DNA of 64,000 bases from UBA5069 sp964560495 (GTDB lineage: Bacteria > Chloroflexota > Anaerolineae > Caldilineales > Caldilineaceae), in assembly GCA_964560495.1 (NCBI GenBank), contig CAZLMM010000003.1, positions 62,001-126,000 on the forward strand, written 5' to 3'. Below the pieces are notes generated by a model. It did no database searches and had not been told where the DNA came from. It worked only from the letters and a program-made list of their open reading frames with translations. The translations under genes and the position numbers were made by a program. Shown in pieces: positions 24,150 through 31,854 of this stretch (position 1 is the first letter of the stretch; every line of letters begins with the position of its first letter).

Positions 24150-27100
24150 TGAACGCCGAACAGTTGCAGCCCGACGAAGAGCAGGAACTCCAGGAATACC
24201 TGGCGGCCGAACGCGAGCTGGCCGCTGCGCGCGAACTGGAAGCCGCCGAGTTCATCCGCGAAGAAGATGAGGTTGTGGACGCGACCACGGATGAGCCGGA
24301 TGACGTCGGCGCGGGCGAAACGCAGTCCGCCGCGCCCACGCTGATCGCCGACGCCGCGGCGCGCCGCACCTACTGGGAGGCGCAGAGCCTGGTCGAACTG
24401 GAGCAGGCGGCCTTTGCCGACGCGCTGGCGCACGACGACAGCGAGCACCTGCGCAGCGCCTACTACCGGCTGGCGGTCTACCACGCCCGCACCCTCTACA
24501 TCCTGCGCACAGCGCTGCACGACGGCAAGGAGGCGCTGGCGCAGGCCGCCATGCGGAACCTGGCGACGCTGCACCGCGCCATGATGCAGATGCACCGCCA
24601 GGCGCCGCACCACGCGCCCGTCGCCCTGGTGCTGGATCGCGCGCGGCGCGACGAACTGGCGCGCGACCTGGTCGTGCGCGCGTTGCAAGAGAGCACGGAA
24701 CCTCTCGACCTCGACGGCATCGTGCTGCGCGCCAACAACCTGGACGTGCTCGGCGTCGCCAGGGCTACCGTGCAGCGCCACCTGAAAGACCTGGTCGCCG
24801 CCGGCTATGTGGACATCACCGACCCACGCGCGGCGCGCTATGCCCGCACGCCGCGCACCTACACCGAGATAGACGTGGACGCGCCCAGCCTGCGCGCGCT
24901 GGTCGGCGCCGCACGCTATGCCGACCTGACCGCGGCGGGCTATCCCGGCCTGAGCGATGTGGTTGCGCGGCAGAGCACCTTCCGCGCTGCCTTCAGCCAG
25001 CTCACGGGGCTGAGCCAGGCCAGCGCCGCGCTCTTTGTCGACCTGGCCGAGACGCTGCTGGAACAGCGGGCGGCGACGGGCAGCGCGTGGACATACGCCG
25101 ACCTGATCGGCTCGCCCTACCCGCGCCCCTACCAGTACGAGGCCTACGCCGTCTTCCGCGGCTACGGCTATCACGGCCAGCTGGTCGAGGCGCCCACCGG
25201 CAGCGGCAAGACGATGATCGGCATGTTGTGCATCCAGGATTGGCTGCGCAGCCTGCGCGCCGGCCAGTCGATCCTGATCCTGGTGCCTACGAGCAACTAT
25301 TTGCAGCAGTGGGCGGGCGAGCTCTGCTACAAACCCATCGGCCTGCGCCTCTCGCCGGAGATGGTCTTCGCCGGCACGCCCAGCCAGATCGAACGCTTCC
25401 AACAACGCACCGGCAGCCATCCGGCTGTGCTGCTGATGACCTACACAGCGCTGGCGCAGGCTGGTTCGGCCATCGGCAAAGGCGGCTTCGACGTCGATTC
25501 CATCGAGATGTTCCTACAGGGCGCCAACGTCCAGCACGTCATCCTGGACGAGGTGCACAAGGTCGCCGAGAATCTGCAAGGCGTCTCCGCCGACGTGATC
25601 CGGCTGATGCGGGAATGGCTCGGCGACGGCAGCCTGCAAGGGTTGATCGGCTTCACCGGCACCGCCGAGGCTTACCGCGCCCGCTTCACGAAGCTCGGTC
25701 TCGACCTGGTCTACACCATCCCCATCGACGAACTGATCGCGGCCGGCTTCGTGGCGCCCTTTGCCGAGTTGGGAACAGCCTTTGCCTACTCGGCGCGTGA
25801 GCGGCGCATCCGTGACCTGCTCGACCGCTACAAGGCGCAGACGAGCGCGTTCATGGCGCTGATAGGCGGCGAACGGCTGCGCGCCTGGTTTGCGGCGATC
25901 CCGCTGGCCGACCGCGCCGCCATCGGCCACGACCTGTTGGGCATGTACCAGGGGCGCAAGGATTGGCAAAACGCGCTGGCGACGCGCCTGGCGCAGTGGG
26001 AGCAGGGCGGCAGCCTGCCGCTGACCGAAAGCCGGTTGGTCACCATCGTCCAGATCGCGCAGGGGTGGAGCGACGCCGACCTGGCGACTGCGGCCGGCGT
26101 GGATGACGCGGCGTTCCAGACGCTGGTCGCTGACCTGCTCGCCCTGCGCACCGAACTGGCGGCGCTCATCTACCTGCCCGCCACCTTGAAACGGCTGGCC
26201 GCGCCAGACTTTGCCCGCGCCTTCGACGTGGCCGCGCTGTGGGCCGCGCACACGGCAGCGGCCAACCAGGCCGCGCGCAGCGAAGCAGTCAAGGACGGCA
26301 TCGCCGCCACCATCGTAGGTCTCTATGACGGGTTGAGCGAGTGGTATCGCCGCGTGGGCGAGGGCCGCGTCGAGACGATCAAGGCGGTGATCGAGGCGGA
26401 GCGCGCCACGCGCCCGGTGAGCGGCATCATCATCTTCGACAACGCGCGGCGCATTGCGTGGCAGCAGGGGCCGGTGGCGCCAGGCTACGAGGGGGTGGGC
26501 GGCCTCTATGCCCAACTCCTGGGCGACGACCGCTTCACGCCCTACGCCGTCCTCTCTGGCGAGCAATATCTGCCCTACGCCGAAACGGACCCGCTGCCGC
26601 CGCGCATTGCCGCATTCGTGGAAGAGGAACTGATGCAGGGCGAGATCGCCCGCGCCATGTTCGACCTGGTCTTTCAGGGTCTCGATCTGCCTGCATCGAC
26701 GCGCGACGACCTTGCGGCGCACTGGGCGGCGCTGATCGCAGCGTACATCCCCAGCCTGGCCAATGTCCACACGGCGCGCCCCGGCGACTTCAGCCGCCGC
26801 GTGCTGCGCGCCATGCGCCGGCGCATCCGCGATCTGGCGCTGGGCGCAGCGGGCGAACGGGTGCTGGCGCGCATGGATCTGCGCAATATCCACTTCGCCG
26901 ACCTGGTGAACACCTTTTTCGACTATGCCATCATCGCCCGCTACTTCCGGCAGGCGCGCGTGGCGGAGTTGGAGCAGGTGAGCGGCGCGCGGCAGAAATT
27001 CTTCGTCATCCCCATGGCTGGCGGCGCCCGCAAGCTGCTGATGTACGACCTGACCGCCCGCATCGTCGACGCCGAAAGCCTGCCCATCAACCTGGTGGTG

Positions 27101-27805
27101 GTCTCGACCTGGGCGCGCACCGGCTGGAATGTGATCACGCCCAACGTGCTTATCGACGCCACGGCCACCCGCGATGTGACTGCCTGGCAGCAACTGCGCG
27201 GGCGGGCGATCCGGGCGCGGCGCACCTGGAGCAACGACTGCTACCGGCTGATGCTGGCGTTGGTCGGCAGCCAACTGCGGGGGATGGCGGAGGCCGGCGC
27301 GACGCCCGCCGATGTGGAGGAGGTGCTGGCGCAGGTGACGCCGCCGCCGGGCGAGGCGGTACTGGACGCGCGGCTGTGGGCGTTGCTGGAGACGGTGGCG
27401 TCGGGGGAGATGCTGGCGCGCATCCAGACAGCGGGGCTGGCCGACCTGAGCGCCGCCGAACGCAAGGCGCTGGCCGTGGCGCTCATGCGCCACTACAACA
27501 AGGTGACACATATCTTCGAGCTGGTGAAGGCCTACGGCGCGACGACGCAGGTGGAGTACGACCGCACTGCGCATCTCTGGCAGCGCCGCGAGAGCATCGC
27601 CGCCAAGCACGAACACGAAGTCTCGGTCAACCTGTTCGACGGCGAGAAATCGAGCGGCGTCAGCCACGCGCCGCTGCTCTACGCAGAAGACCCGCGCACC
27701 GACATTCCGGCGGCGTTGGAGGAACACCTGCGCCAGGCGATCGCCGGCGCCGACGCGCGCATCGTGGGCGGCTGGGTGCAGGTCAACGTGGGCGACGGTG
27801 GGTGA
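24149..27805 (+). CDS. Large superfamily 2 DEAD/DEAH-type helicase
   Basis: A 1,218-residue protein. The first 60 residues are strongly acidic and rich in Glu/Ala helices. A helical region and a winged-helix-like segment (about 180-230, DGIVLRANNL then ARATVQRHLKDLVAAGYV) precede the ATPase. Helicase motifs are intact: Q-like YPRPYQYEAY, Walker A APTGSGKT (348-355), DEVH (467-470), GFTGTA, and in the second lobe VSTWARTGWNV and QQLRGRAIRARR (from about 1014). A long alpha-helical insert (about 560-930) separates the two lobes. It is likely a DNA or RNA translocase acting as effector of the operon; no nuclease motif is evident in it. It is not a known RecQ, UvrB, DrmA or BrxHI-type protein by layout, as far as I can judge. 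Confidence 0.88.
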   Translation: MNAEQLQPDEEQELQEYLAAERELAAARELEAAEFIREEDEVVDATTDEPDDVGAGETQSAAPTLIADAAARRTYWEAQSLVELEQAAFADALAHDDSEHLRSAYYRLAVYHARTLYILRTALHDGKEALAQAAMRNLATLHRAMMQMHRQAPHHAPVALVLDRARRDELARDLVVRALQESTEPLDLDGIVLRANNLDVLGVARATVQRHLKDLVAAGYVDITDPRAARYARTPRTYTEIDVDAPSLRALVGAARYADLTAAGYPGLSDVVARQSTFRAAFSQLTGLSQASAALFVDLAETLLEQRAATGSAWTYADLIGSPYPRPYQYEAYAVFRGYGYHGQLVEAPTGSGKTMIGMLCIQDWLRSLRAGQSILILVPTSNYLQQWAGELCYKPIGLRLSPEMVFAGTPSQIERFQQRTGSHPAVLLMTYTALAQAGSAIGKGGFDVDSIEMFLQGANVQHVILDEVHKVAENLQGVSADVIRLMREWLGDGSLQGLIGFTGTAEAYRARFTKLGLDLVYTIPIDELIAAGFVAPFAELGTAFAYSARERRIRDLLDRYKAQTSAFMALIGGERLRAWFAAIPLADRAAIGHDLLGMYQGRKDWQNALATRLAQWEQGGSLPLTESRLVTIVQIAQGWSDADLATAAGVDDAAFQTLVADLLALRTELAALIYLPATLKRLAAPDFARAFDVAALWAAHTAAANQAARSEAVKDGIAATIVGLYDGLSEWYRRVGEGRVETIKAVIEAERATRPVSGIIIFDNARRIAWQQGPVAPGYEGVGGLYAQLLGDDRFTPYAVLSGEQYLPYAETDPLPPRIAAFVEEELMQGEIARAMFDLVFQGLDLPASTRDDLAAHWAALIAAYIPSLANVHTARPGDFSRRVLRAMRRRIRDLALGAAGERVLARMDLRNIHFADLVNTFFDYAIIARYFRQARVAELEQVSGARQKFFVIPMAGGARKLLMYDLTARIVDAESLPINLVVVSTWARTGWNVITPNVLIDATATRDVTAWQQLRGRAIRARRTWSNDCYRLMLALVGSQLRGMAEAGATPADVEEVLAQVTPPPGEAVLDARLWALLETVASGEMLARIQTAGLADLSAAERKALAVALMRHYNKVTHIFELVKAYGATTQVEYDRTAHLWQRRESIAAKHEHEVSVNLFDGEKSSGVSHAPLLYAEDPRTDIPAALEEHLRQAIAGADARIVGGWVQVNVGDGG

Positions 27806-27858
27806 AACATGGATACACACGATCCTTGAACAGAATGACCTGGACATCCTCCTTTCAC

Positions 27859-27892
27859 AAGTGACAGTCACTTCCCGCGGTGACTGTCACTT
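27859..27892 (+). terminator. Hairpin after the helicase gene, probable terminator
   Basis: Arms AAGTGACAGTCAC (27859-27871) and GTGACTGTCACTT (27880-27892) are perfect complements 54 bases after the helicase stop. The following TTGCTTCCCTTGG is only weakly T-rich, so termination could be partial. It marks the end of the four-gene operon. Confidence 0.6.
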
Positions 27893-28009
27893 TGCTTCCC
27901 TTGGCAACACCCATGCACCAACTCATTGCCTTGCTCAACGCCGAGTCTGTGCGGACATTGTGGCTTGTGGCGATTGTGTGCACGGAGCAGATTCCATTCG
28001 CCAATCAAA

Positions 28010-28053
28010 CAAATCCAGATTGTACTCATTGAGATTTGTATAATCTGGATTTG
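28010..28053. promoter_or_regulatory. Inverted repeat with embedded TATAAT upstream of a truncated ATPase gene
   Basis: Twelve-base arms CAAATCCAGATT (28010-28021) and AATCTGGATTTG (28042-28053) enclose 20 bases. A perfect TATAAT (28039-28044) overlaps the right arm. The context (a ribosome binding site and ATG follow about 25 bases later) suggests an operator-promoter of the broken gene. No convincing -35 box is at the right spacing. Confidence 0.45.
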
Positions 28054-28078
28054 TGTACATGGATGGAAGGAGTCTGCA

Positions 28079-28174
28079 ATGTTCGTCAACCGCACACAGG
28101 AACTGGCGCGTTTGCAGGCGCGCTATGCGAGAGCCTGCTCATCCTCGTTCCGTATCTCTCCGGCCCACAGTTGA
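28079..28174 (+). pseudogene. N-terminal stub of an archaeal-type ATP-binding protein
   Basis: The first 17 residues (MFVNRTQELARLQARYA) match the conserved start of the AAA-type ATPases often found as solitary genes in Chloroflexota and archaea, and GGAAGGAG precedes the ATG. The frame then runs into unrelated residues and stops after 31 codons, before any P-loop. A second frame continues to about 28266 without a recognisable domain. It is a gene start fused to other DNA by deletion. Confidence 0.6.
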
Positions 28175-28295
28175 TCGCAGTGGGCTACGCGCTGGAGCAG
28201 GCGCTCAACGGCCGCGTGGGCCTGGACGCAACGATCTGTACGATTGGGTGTGCAACGCTGGCCTAGCGTGAAATCGATCTTACAAGCGGTCAGGT

Positions 28296-28324
28296 TTGAC
28301 AATCGACCACTTGTTCTGTATGCT
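28296..28324 (+). promoter_or_regulatory. Sigma-70-type promoter of the higBA pair
   Basis: TTGACA (28296-28301) and TATGCT (28319-28324) are separated by exactly 17 bases, 48 bases before the higB start. This is close to the vegetative consensus. Confidence 0.75.
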
Positions 28325-28371
28325 TGTTCCCAAAATGGAATCACAGACGAGAGGGTGATTCGCAGATCGAC

Positions 28372-28665
28372 ATGCGCATATTCAGCAAAAAGATTCTGCG
28401 CGACTACTGGGAAAAACACGCAGCGGCAAAGGCCGGCTTGCAGGCATGGTACGAAGATGCGCTCCGCGTTGAGTGGCAGTCGCCTGCCGACATCAAGCGC
28501 ACCTACGCTAACGCCAGCATCCTGGTTGACAACCGCGTGGTCTTCAACATCCAGGGGAACGCGTACCGCCTGGTCGTGAAGATTCATTATGACCGCGGCT
28601 TTGTTTATGTCCGGTTTGTCGGCACCCATGCGGAGTATGACAGGATCGACGCCGAGACAGTGTAG
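28372..28665 (+). CDS. higB: HigB-family toxin
   Basis: A 97-residue protein of the HigB/RelE-like mRNA interferase family: RIFSKKILRDYWEKH, a central WQSPADIKRTYANAS, then NRVVFNIQGNAYRLVVKI and the C-terminal VRFVGTHAEYDRID, which is highly characteristic of HigB. The toxin would cleave mRNA on the ribosome. As usual for this system, toxin precedes antitoxin; 20 bases separate the two genes. The start at 28372 is chosen because the family begins with this basic strand; a GAGGGTG about 14 bases upstream is a rather distant ribosome binding site. Confidence 0.93.
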   Translation: MRIFSKKILRDYWEKHAAAKAGLQAWYEDALRVEWQSPADIKRTYANASILVDNRVVFNIQGNAYRLVVKIHYDRGFVYVRFVGTHAEYDRIDAETV

Positions 28666-28685
28666 CCGGCGCGGGAGAGAGTACA

Positions 28686-29126
28686 ATGCACCTGAAACCG
28701 ATTCACGACGACGATGATTACGCACGGGCGCTGCAAGAAATCGACCGGCTGTGGGACGCCGCAGACGGGACGCCGGAAGCCGACACCCTGGAGATCCTCG
28801 TGACGTTGGTCGAGGCCTACGAAAAAGGCCGCTACGAGCTGCCGCCCCCGGACCCCATCGAGGCGCTTGAATACTTTCTGGAAAGCCGCGGCTGGACGCG
28901 CAAGGAGTTGGAACCCTATATCGGCAGCCGTGGGCGCGTCTCGGAGATCATGGGGCGCAAACGCCCCTTGACGATCACGATGATCCGCAACCTGGAGCGG
29001 GCGACGGGCATTCCGGCCTCGATCTTGATTCAGTCGTACCCAACCGCGCAAAAGCAGCCCAATGGCGCGCCCGTGCCGCCGATCATACCCGATGCTGTGC
29101 GCAGAGACGTCGCTACGGCGGGGTGA
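28686..29126 (+). CDS. higA: HigA-family helix-turn-helix antitoxin
   Basis: The 146-residue protein has the HigA (COG5499) layout: an N-terminal helical region beginning LKPIHDDDDYARALQEID, YELPPPDPIEALEYFLES, then a helix-turn-helix (WTRKELEPYIGSRGRVSEIM, GRKRPLTITMIRNL). It should bind the upstream promoter and neutralise HigB. A good GGGAGAGAG ribosome binding site precedes ATG 28686. The C-terminal 30 residues are Pro-rich and beyond the domain. Confidence 0.93.
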   Translation: MHLKPIHDDDDYARALQEIDRLWDAADGTPEADTLEILVTLVEAYEKGRYELPPPDPIEALEYFLESRGWTRKELEPYIGSRGRVSEIMGRKRPLTITMIRNLERATGIPASILIQSYPTAQKQPNGAPVPPIIPDAVRRDVATAG

Positions 29127-29265
29127 GGTTCAGCATCCACAAACCACCAACTTACACGCGGGAAGTTCCTAACCGGACGACGCCGATCGCCTACCTCCAG
29201 CGCCACCAGGGTTCATCTTTGTCGTACTGCTCAATCTGGTTGCCGCAGGATTGGTTTACTGACGC

Positions 29266-29532
29266 GTGCCGATCTACCTGGCATGGATCGCAAACAGGCG
29301 CCGCAGCGCTCTGCTATTCGTGGGCCTGGATGGCTTGATCGCCGGTTTTGCGTTTGCTGCATTGCCCCTGGCGGCAAGGTGGTGGTTGTGCGGCGGCGAA
29401 CCCACCGTCGGCGCGACAGTGGAGGATAATCTCATCTGGTTCGCAGTGGGTGTCATGGGCGCTCTGAATGCGGTGGCGATCTATACGGCGAACTGGGGCG
29501 CCTTCTGGTTTGCCGCAAGTAGGAAACGATGA
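29266..29532 (+). CDS. Small two-helix membrane protein, unknown
   Basis: An 88-residue product from a GTG start with helices LIAGFAFAALPLAARWW and a second around WFAVGVMGALNAVAIYTANW. No family is recognised. The upstream frame ends in another hydrophobic segment (FIFVVLLNLVAAGLVY) and a stop two bases before the GTG, so this may be the second half of a broken or overlapping membrane gene. Its stop overlaps the next small gene by four bases, which supports real translation. Confidence 0.45.
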   Translation: MPIYLAWIANRRRSALLFVGLDGLIAGFAFAALPLAARWWLCGGEPTVGATVEDNLIWFAVGVMGALNAVAIYTANWGAFWFAASRKR

Positions 29533-29636
29533 ACCACCAGTGCGCGCTGGTGGTTTCGCTGCTCATGGCGATCGTTGCGTTGGCCGGCTGTGCGCTGGTC
29601 ACGCCACCAGCCAACGCAACCTGTGGTTCATCTTGA
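29529..29636 (+). CDS. 35-residue lipoprotein
   Basis: An ATG overlapping the previous stop (ATGA) opens a short frame: a basic-free start, a hydrophobic stretch, the lipobox VALAGC at residues 16-21, and a 14-residue tail ending TCGSS. It has everything a minimal lipoprotein needs, and the overlap with the membrane gene argues for a two-gene unit. A paired membrane protein and tiny overlapping lipoprotein superficially recalls lysis spanin pairs, but nothing else phage-like is nearby. Confidence 0.5.
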   Translation: MNHQCALVVSLLMAIVALAGCALVTPPANATCGSS

Positions 29637-29653
29637 ATCCTTAATTGGTGTGG

Positions 29654-29682
29654 TTGACTCTCTTAGTCGCACCATATATAAT
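29654..29682 (+). promoter_or_regulatory. Sigma-70-type promoter of the PIN/RHH pair
   Basis: TTGACT (29654-29659) and a perfect TATAAT (29677-29682) are separated by exactly 17 bases and lie 41 bases before the toxin start. This is the best promoter match in the window. Confidence 0.82.
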
Positions 29683-29723
29683 ACTAGCTGGACGCATTGC
29701 TCAAAGTAGTTTGGGTCCGGGTT

Positions 29724-30152
29724 ATGGCACAGATCAGAATTGTCATCGATACCAATGTATTGATTGCAGCCCTGCGCTCACCATCCGGCGCATCGTTCCA
29801 AGTGCTGCGGTTGATCGGTGGCGGCGATTTTGAGCTGGCAATTTCTGTCCCTTTGGTGCTGGAATATGAAAGTGTGGCAAAACGGGAAGTAGACAAACTG
29901 CCAATCGACGCGGAAGATATTGATGATTTGATCGATTACATCTGCCGCGTCGCGCAACACACTGAGATCTTCTATACTTGGCGACCACAACTGCGCGATC
30001 CAGACGATGAGATGGCATTGGAGTTGGCAATTGGCAGTCGCAGTGACGCAATTGTCCCCTTCAACAAACGGGATTTTGTCGGTGCGGAGCGCTTTGGCAT
30101 CCGGATTGTGACCCCTGTCGAGTTGCTGCAGGAGTTAGGAGTAGTGAAATGA
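29724..30152 (+). CDS. PIN-family putative toxin
   Basis: A 142-residue PIN protein of the COG1569 type: IRIVIDTNVLIAALRSPSG with the first acidic residue, SVPLVLEYESVAKRE with the conserved Glu, LRDPDDEMALELAIG with paired Asp residues, and IVPFNKRDF. These acidic residues form the metal site of an RNase. The start at 29724 is used because the family begins at this strand and the promoter is just upstream. The stop overlaps the next start by four bases. Confidence 0.9.
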   Translation: MAQIRIVIDTNVLIAALRSPSGASFQVLRLIGGGDFELAISVPLVLEYESVAKREVDKLPIDAEDIDDLIDYICRVAQHTEIFYTWRPQLRDPDDEMALELAIGSRSDAIVPFNKRDFVGAERFGIRIVTPVELLQELGVVK

Positions 30153-30418
30153 GTGCGTTGAACTTGCGTCTGCCCGATTCCCTGCACGATCAAGTGCGGG
30201 TATTGGCCAATCAGGACAATGTGTCGATGAATCAGTTTATTGCACTGGCTGTGGCGGAGAAGATCTCGGCATTGATGACGTTGGATTATCTGGAGCAACG
30301 GGCAAGCCGGGGCAGTCGCGAGAAATTCGACGCCGTGTTGGAGAAGATTCGCACTGCCGCTGCGCCGCCGGCTGACGTCGATCGCCTGCCGCCAGATGCG
30401 ACGCTGCGCGTTGGTTAG
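30149..30418 (+). CDS. Ribbon-helix-helix (HicB/CopG-like) antitoxin
   Basis: An 89-residue protein starting with the ribbon-helix-helix motif SALNLRLPDSLHDQVRVLA followed by NVSMNQFIALAVAEKISAL, as in HicB-lineage and CopG-type antitoxins. The C-terminal half (SREKFDAVLEKIRTAA) would contact the PIN toxin. It is translationally coupled to the toxin gene (ATGA overlap). Toxin-first order is common for this PIN subgroup. Confidence 0.88.
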   Translation: MSALNLRLPDSLHDQVRVLANQDNVSMNQFIALAVAEKISALMTLDYLEQRASRGSREKFDAVLEKIRTAAAPPADVDRLPPDATLRVG

Positions 30419-30746
30419 TATGGCCGGTCGCGCTTTCCTGCTGGACGGGCAAAAGAACCGGCGCCGCTACTGCAAAACGCCGCCTGCGCCGCTGGACTGT
30501 CGCATCGACAAGCCGAGACCAATCGTACAACACGCCTGGAGCGATGTCCGCGCCATTCGGCCAGACAATCGAACATCACTTTCAGCTTGGGTTCGCAGAC
30601 ACACTCAGGCGCTGTCCGACAGGGATTGAGACCCTTCGCCCTGCAGGAATCAAGCGCTGGACGGCCAGTTCGCGCCATCGGATTGAGATTCTACCGAATT
30701 GGATAGATCTGGTCAATACAGAGAACAGGATGTAGTGTAGCTTGAT
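30419..30746. other. Intergenic stretch, nothing recognised
   Basis: The 330 bases between two toxin-antitoxin pairs carry only short open frames with Arg- and Cys-rich composition. No repeat, RNA or gene relic could be identified. Confidence 0.4.
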
Positions 30747-30798
30747 TTGGTCAACGATGCTCAGTCTGGTATCTTACCAGGTACTTAATCGCGTACCT
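30747..30798 (+). promoter_or_regulatory. Promoter and double palindromic operator of the Phd/RelE pair
   Basis: TTGGTC (30747-30752) and TATCTT (30770-30775) are 17 bases apart. Two palindromes overlap and follow the -10 region: GGTA-TCT-TACC (30768-30778) and AGGTAC-N8-GTACCT (30779-30798). Paired GGTA/TACC half-sites right before a Phd/YefM gene fit autoregulation by antitoxin dimers; the assignment is inferred. Confidence 0.55.
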
Positions 30799-30812
30799 AG
30801 AGGAGGCAAACG

Positions 30813-31079
30813 GTGAACACCATACCCGCCCAGGAGGTCAAGCGCCGCGGCATCGCCGCGGTGGACGAGCTGATTGGCAAGGGGGATCTCCATATCATCC
30901 GTAACAACCAACCGCAATATGTCGTGCTCTCGGAGAAACGGTATCAGGAGTTGCTCGAAGCGCAGGAGGAAGCCCACGAGGCACGTATCCGCACTTCGCT
31001 GGAGGACCTCAAGGCAGGGCGGGTGCGTCGATTTTCGTCGGCAGATGAGCTTTTGCATGCGCTTGAGGATGAAGCGTAG
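30813..31079 (+). CDS. Phd/YefM-family antitoxin
   Basis: An 88-residue antitoxin: NTIPAQEVKRRGIAAVDELI followed by DLHIIRNNQPQYVVLSEKRY, the Phd/YefM DNA-binding and dimer core, and a charged tail (SLEDLKAGRVRRFSSADELL). The GTG start at 30813 is supported by GAGGAGG at about 30799-30805. The stop shares one base with the next start. Confidence 0.88.
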   Translation: MNTIPAQEVKRRGIAAVDELIGKGDLHIIRNNQPQYVVLSEKRYQELLEAQEEAHEARIRTSLEDLKAGRVRRFSSADELLHALEDEA

Positions 31080-31354
31080 TGTTTACCATCGTTACGACTG
31101 AATACGTTCTCCGTCGTGCGCGAAAATTCTTGAAGAAGCACCCAGACTTGCGGCAATGCTTTGCCCAAGGAATCGATGACTTGCAGCAAGATCCTTTTGC
31201 TGCCCACCTTGCTTATCACCGCCTCGGTGGTAAGCTGAAAGATTTCCAGGCTGTTAGCATCACGTATGAGTACCGCATCATCTTGACAATCGAGGTGACA
31301 GACAGCGAGATCATCTTGCTGGACATCGGCAGCCATGATGAGGTACACCGCTGA
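31079..31354 (+). CDS. RelE/YafQ-like toxin
   Basis: A 91-residue RelE/ParE-superfamily protein: TTEYVLRRARKFLKKHPDLRQ, FAAHLAYHRLGGKLKDFQAV and the closing YEYRIILTIEVTDSEIILLDIGSHDEVHR pattern with the conserved G-x-H-D-E-V-Y/H ending of YafQ-type mRNA interferases. It starts with GTG overlapping the antitoxin stop. Full length. Confidence 0.88.
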   Translation: MFTIVTTEYVLRRARKFLKKHPDLRQCFAQGIDDLQQDPFAAHLAYHRLGGKLKDFQAVSITYEYRIILTIEVTDSEIILLDIGSHDEVHR

Positions 31355-31442
31355 CCAATCTGAAATTCAGAATGCCGCCTGGGGTGATCCACAGGGAGAC
31401 CCGCTGTCTCCCTGTATTCCGAAGATATGAACAAACTGCTGG

Positions 31443-31547
31443 ATGGCGACTGCCCGACGCACAATCCATCGATACGCGGCTACGCAGATCATGCAGTTGA
31501 TCGAGAACGGGGCGCTGACGGAGGTGATAGATGACGACGAAGCATGA
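31443..31547 (+). pseudogene. C-terminal remnant of a HigB2/RelE-like toxin
   Basis: A 34-codon frame ends QIMQLIENGALTEVIDDDEA and overlaps the start of the following antitoxin gene in the way toxin genes overlap HigA2-type antitoxins (the antitoxin ATG lies within the toxin's last codons). The G-x-L-x-E-V ending is typical of such toxins. No upstream toxin body is present, so the antitoxin is orphaned. Confidence 0.5.
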
Positions 31548-31854
31548 ATACCGCTCTGAAGCACTAGCGGCGATCCATGAGACTATGGCCGCCCTGGAGA
31601 ACATTGGCGCGATCAGCAAGATCACCATGCGAGAATTTGATGAGGCGTGCTTGCATCCGGTGCATGAACTGAAACCGGAGGCCATTCGCGCCCTACGCGA
31701 GCGTGAGCACCTTTCTCAATCGGTTTTTGCCTCCTACCTGAATATCTCCAAGAATCTTGTCTCTGACTGGGAACGCGGCAAAAGAAGACCAGGCGGACCA
31801 GCCTTGAAGCTACTCAACGTGATTGAAAAGCACGGCATCAGCATAGTTGCCTAA
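31531..31854 (+). CDS. XRE-family antitoxin, orphan (HigA2/NadS-like)
   Basis: The 107-residue protein has an N-terminal helical part (YRSEALAAIHETMAALENIG, TMREFDEACLHPVHEL) and a helix-turn-helix (IRALREREHLSQSVFASYLN, NLVSDWERGKRRPGGPALKL). This is the layout of HigA2/NadS antitoxins partnered with RelE-like toxins. GGAGG stands just before the start. The cognate toxin gene is reduced to a stub. The end overlaps the convergent regulator gene by four bases. Confidence 0.85.
   Translation: MTTKHEYRSEALAAIHETMAALENIGAISKITMREFDEACLHPVHELKPEAIRALREREHLSQSVFASYLNISKNLVSDWERGKRRPGGPALKLLNVIEKHGISIVA

Noticed and set aside
25514..27871. Reverse open frame of 785 codons opposite the helicase
   Set aside because: The forward strand has all helicase motifs; this frame is a GC-driven shadow rich in Arg and His.
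29266..29636. Membrane protein and lipoprotein pair considered as phage spanins
   Set aside because: The genes overlap end to start rather than being nested, and no lysis or phage genes are nearby.
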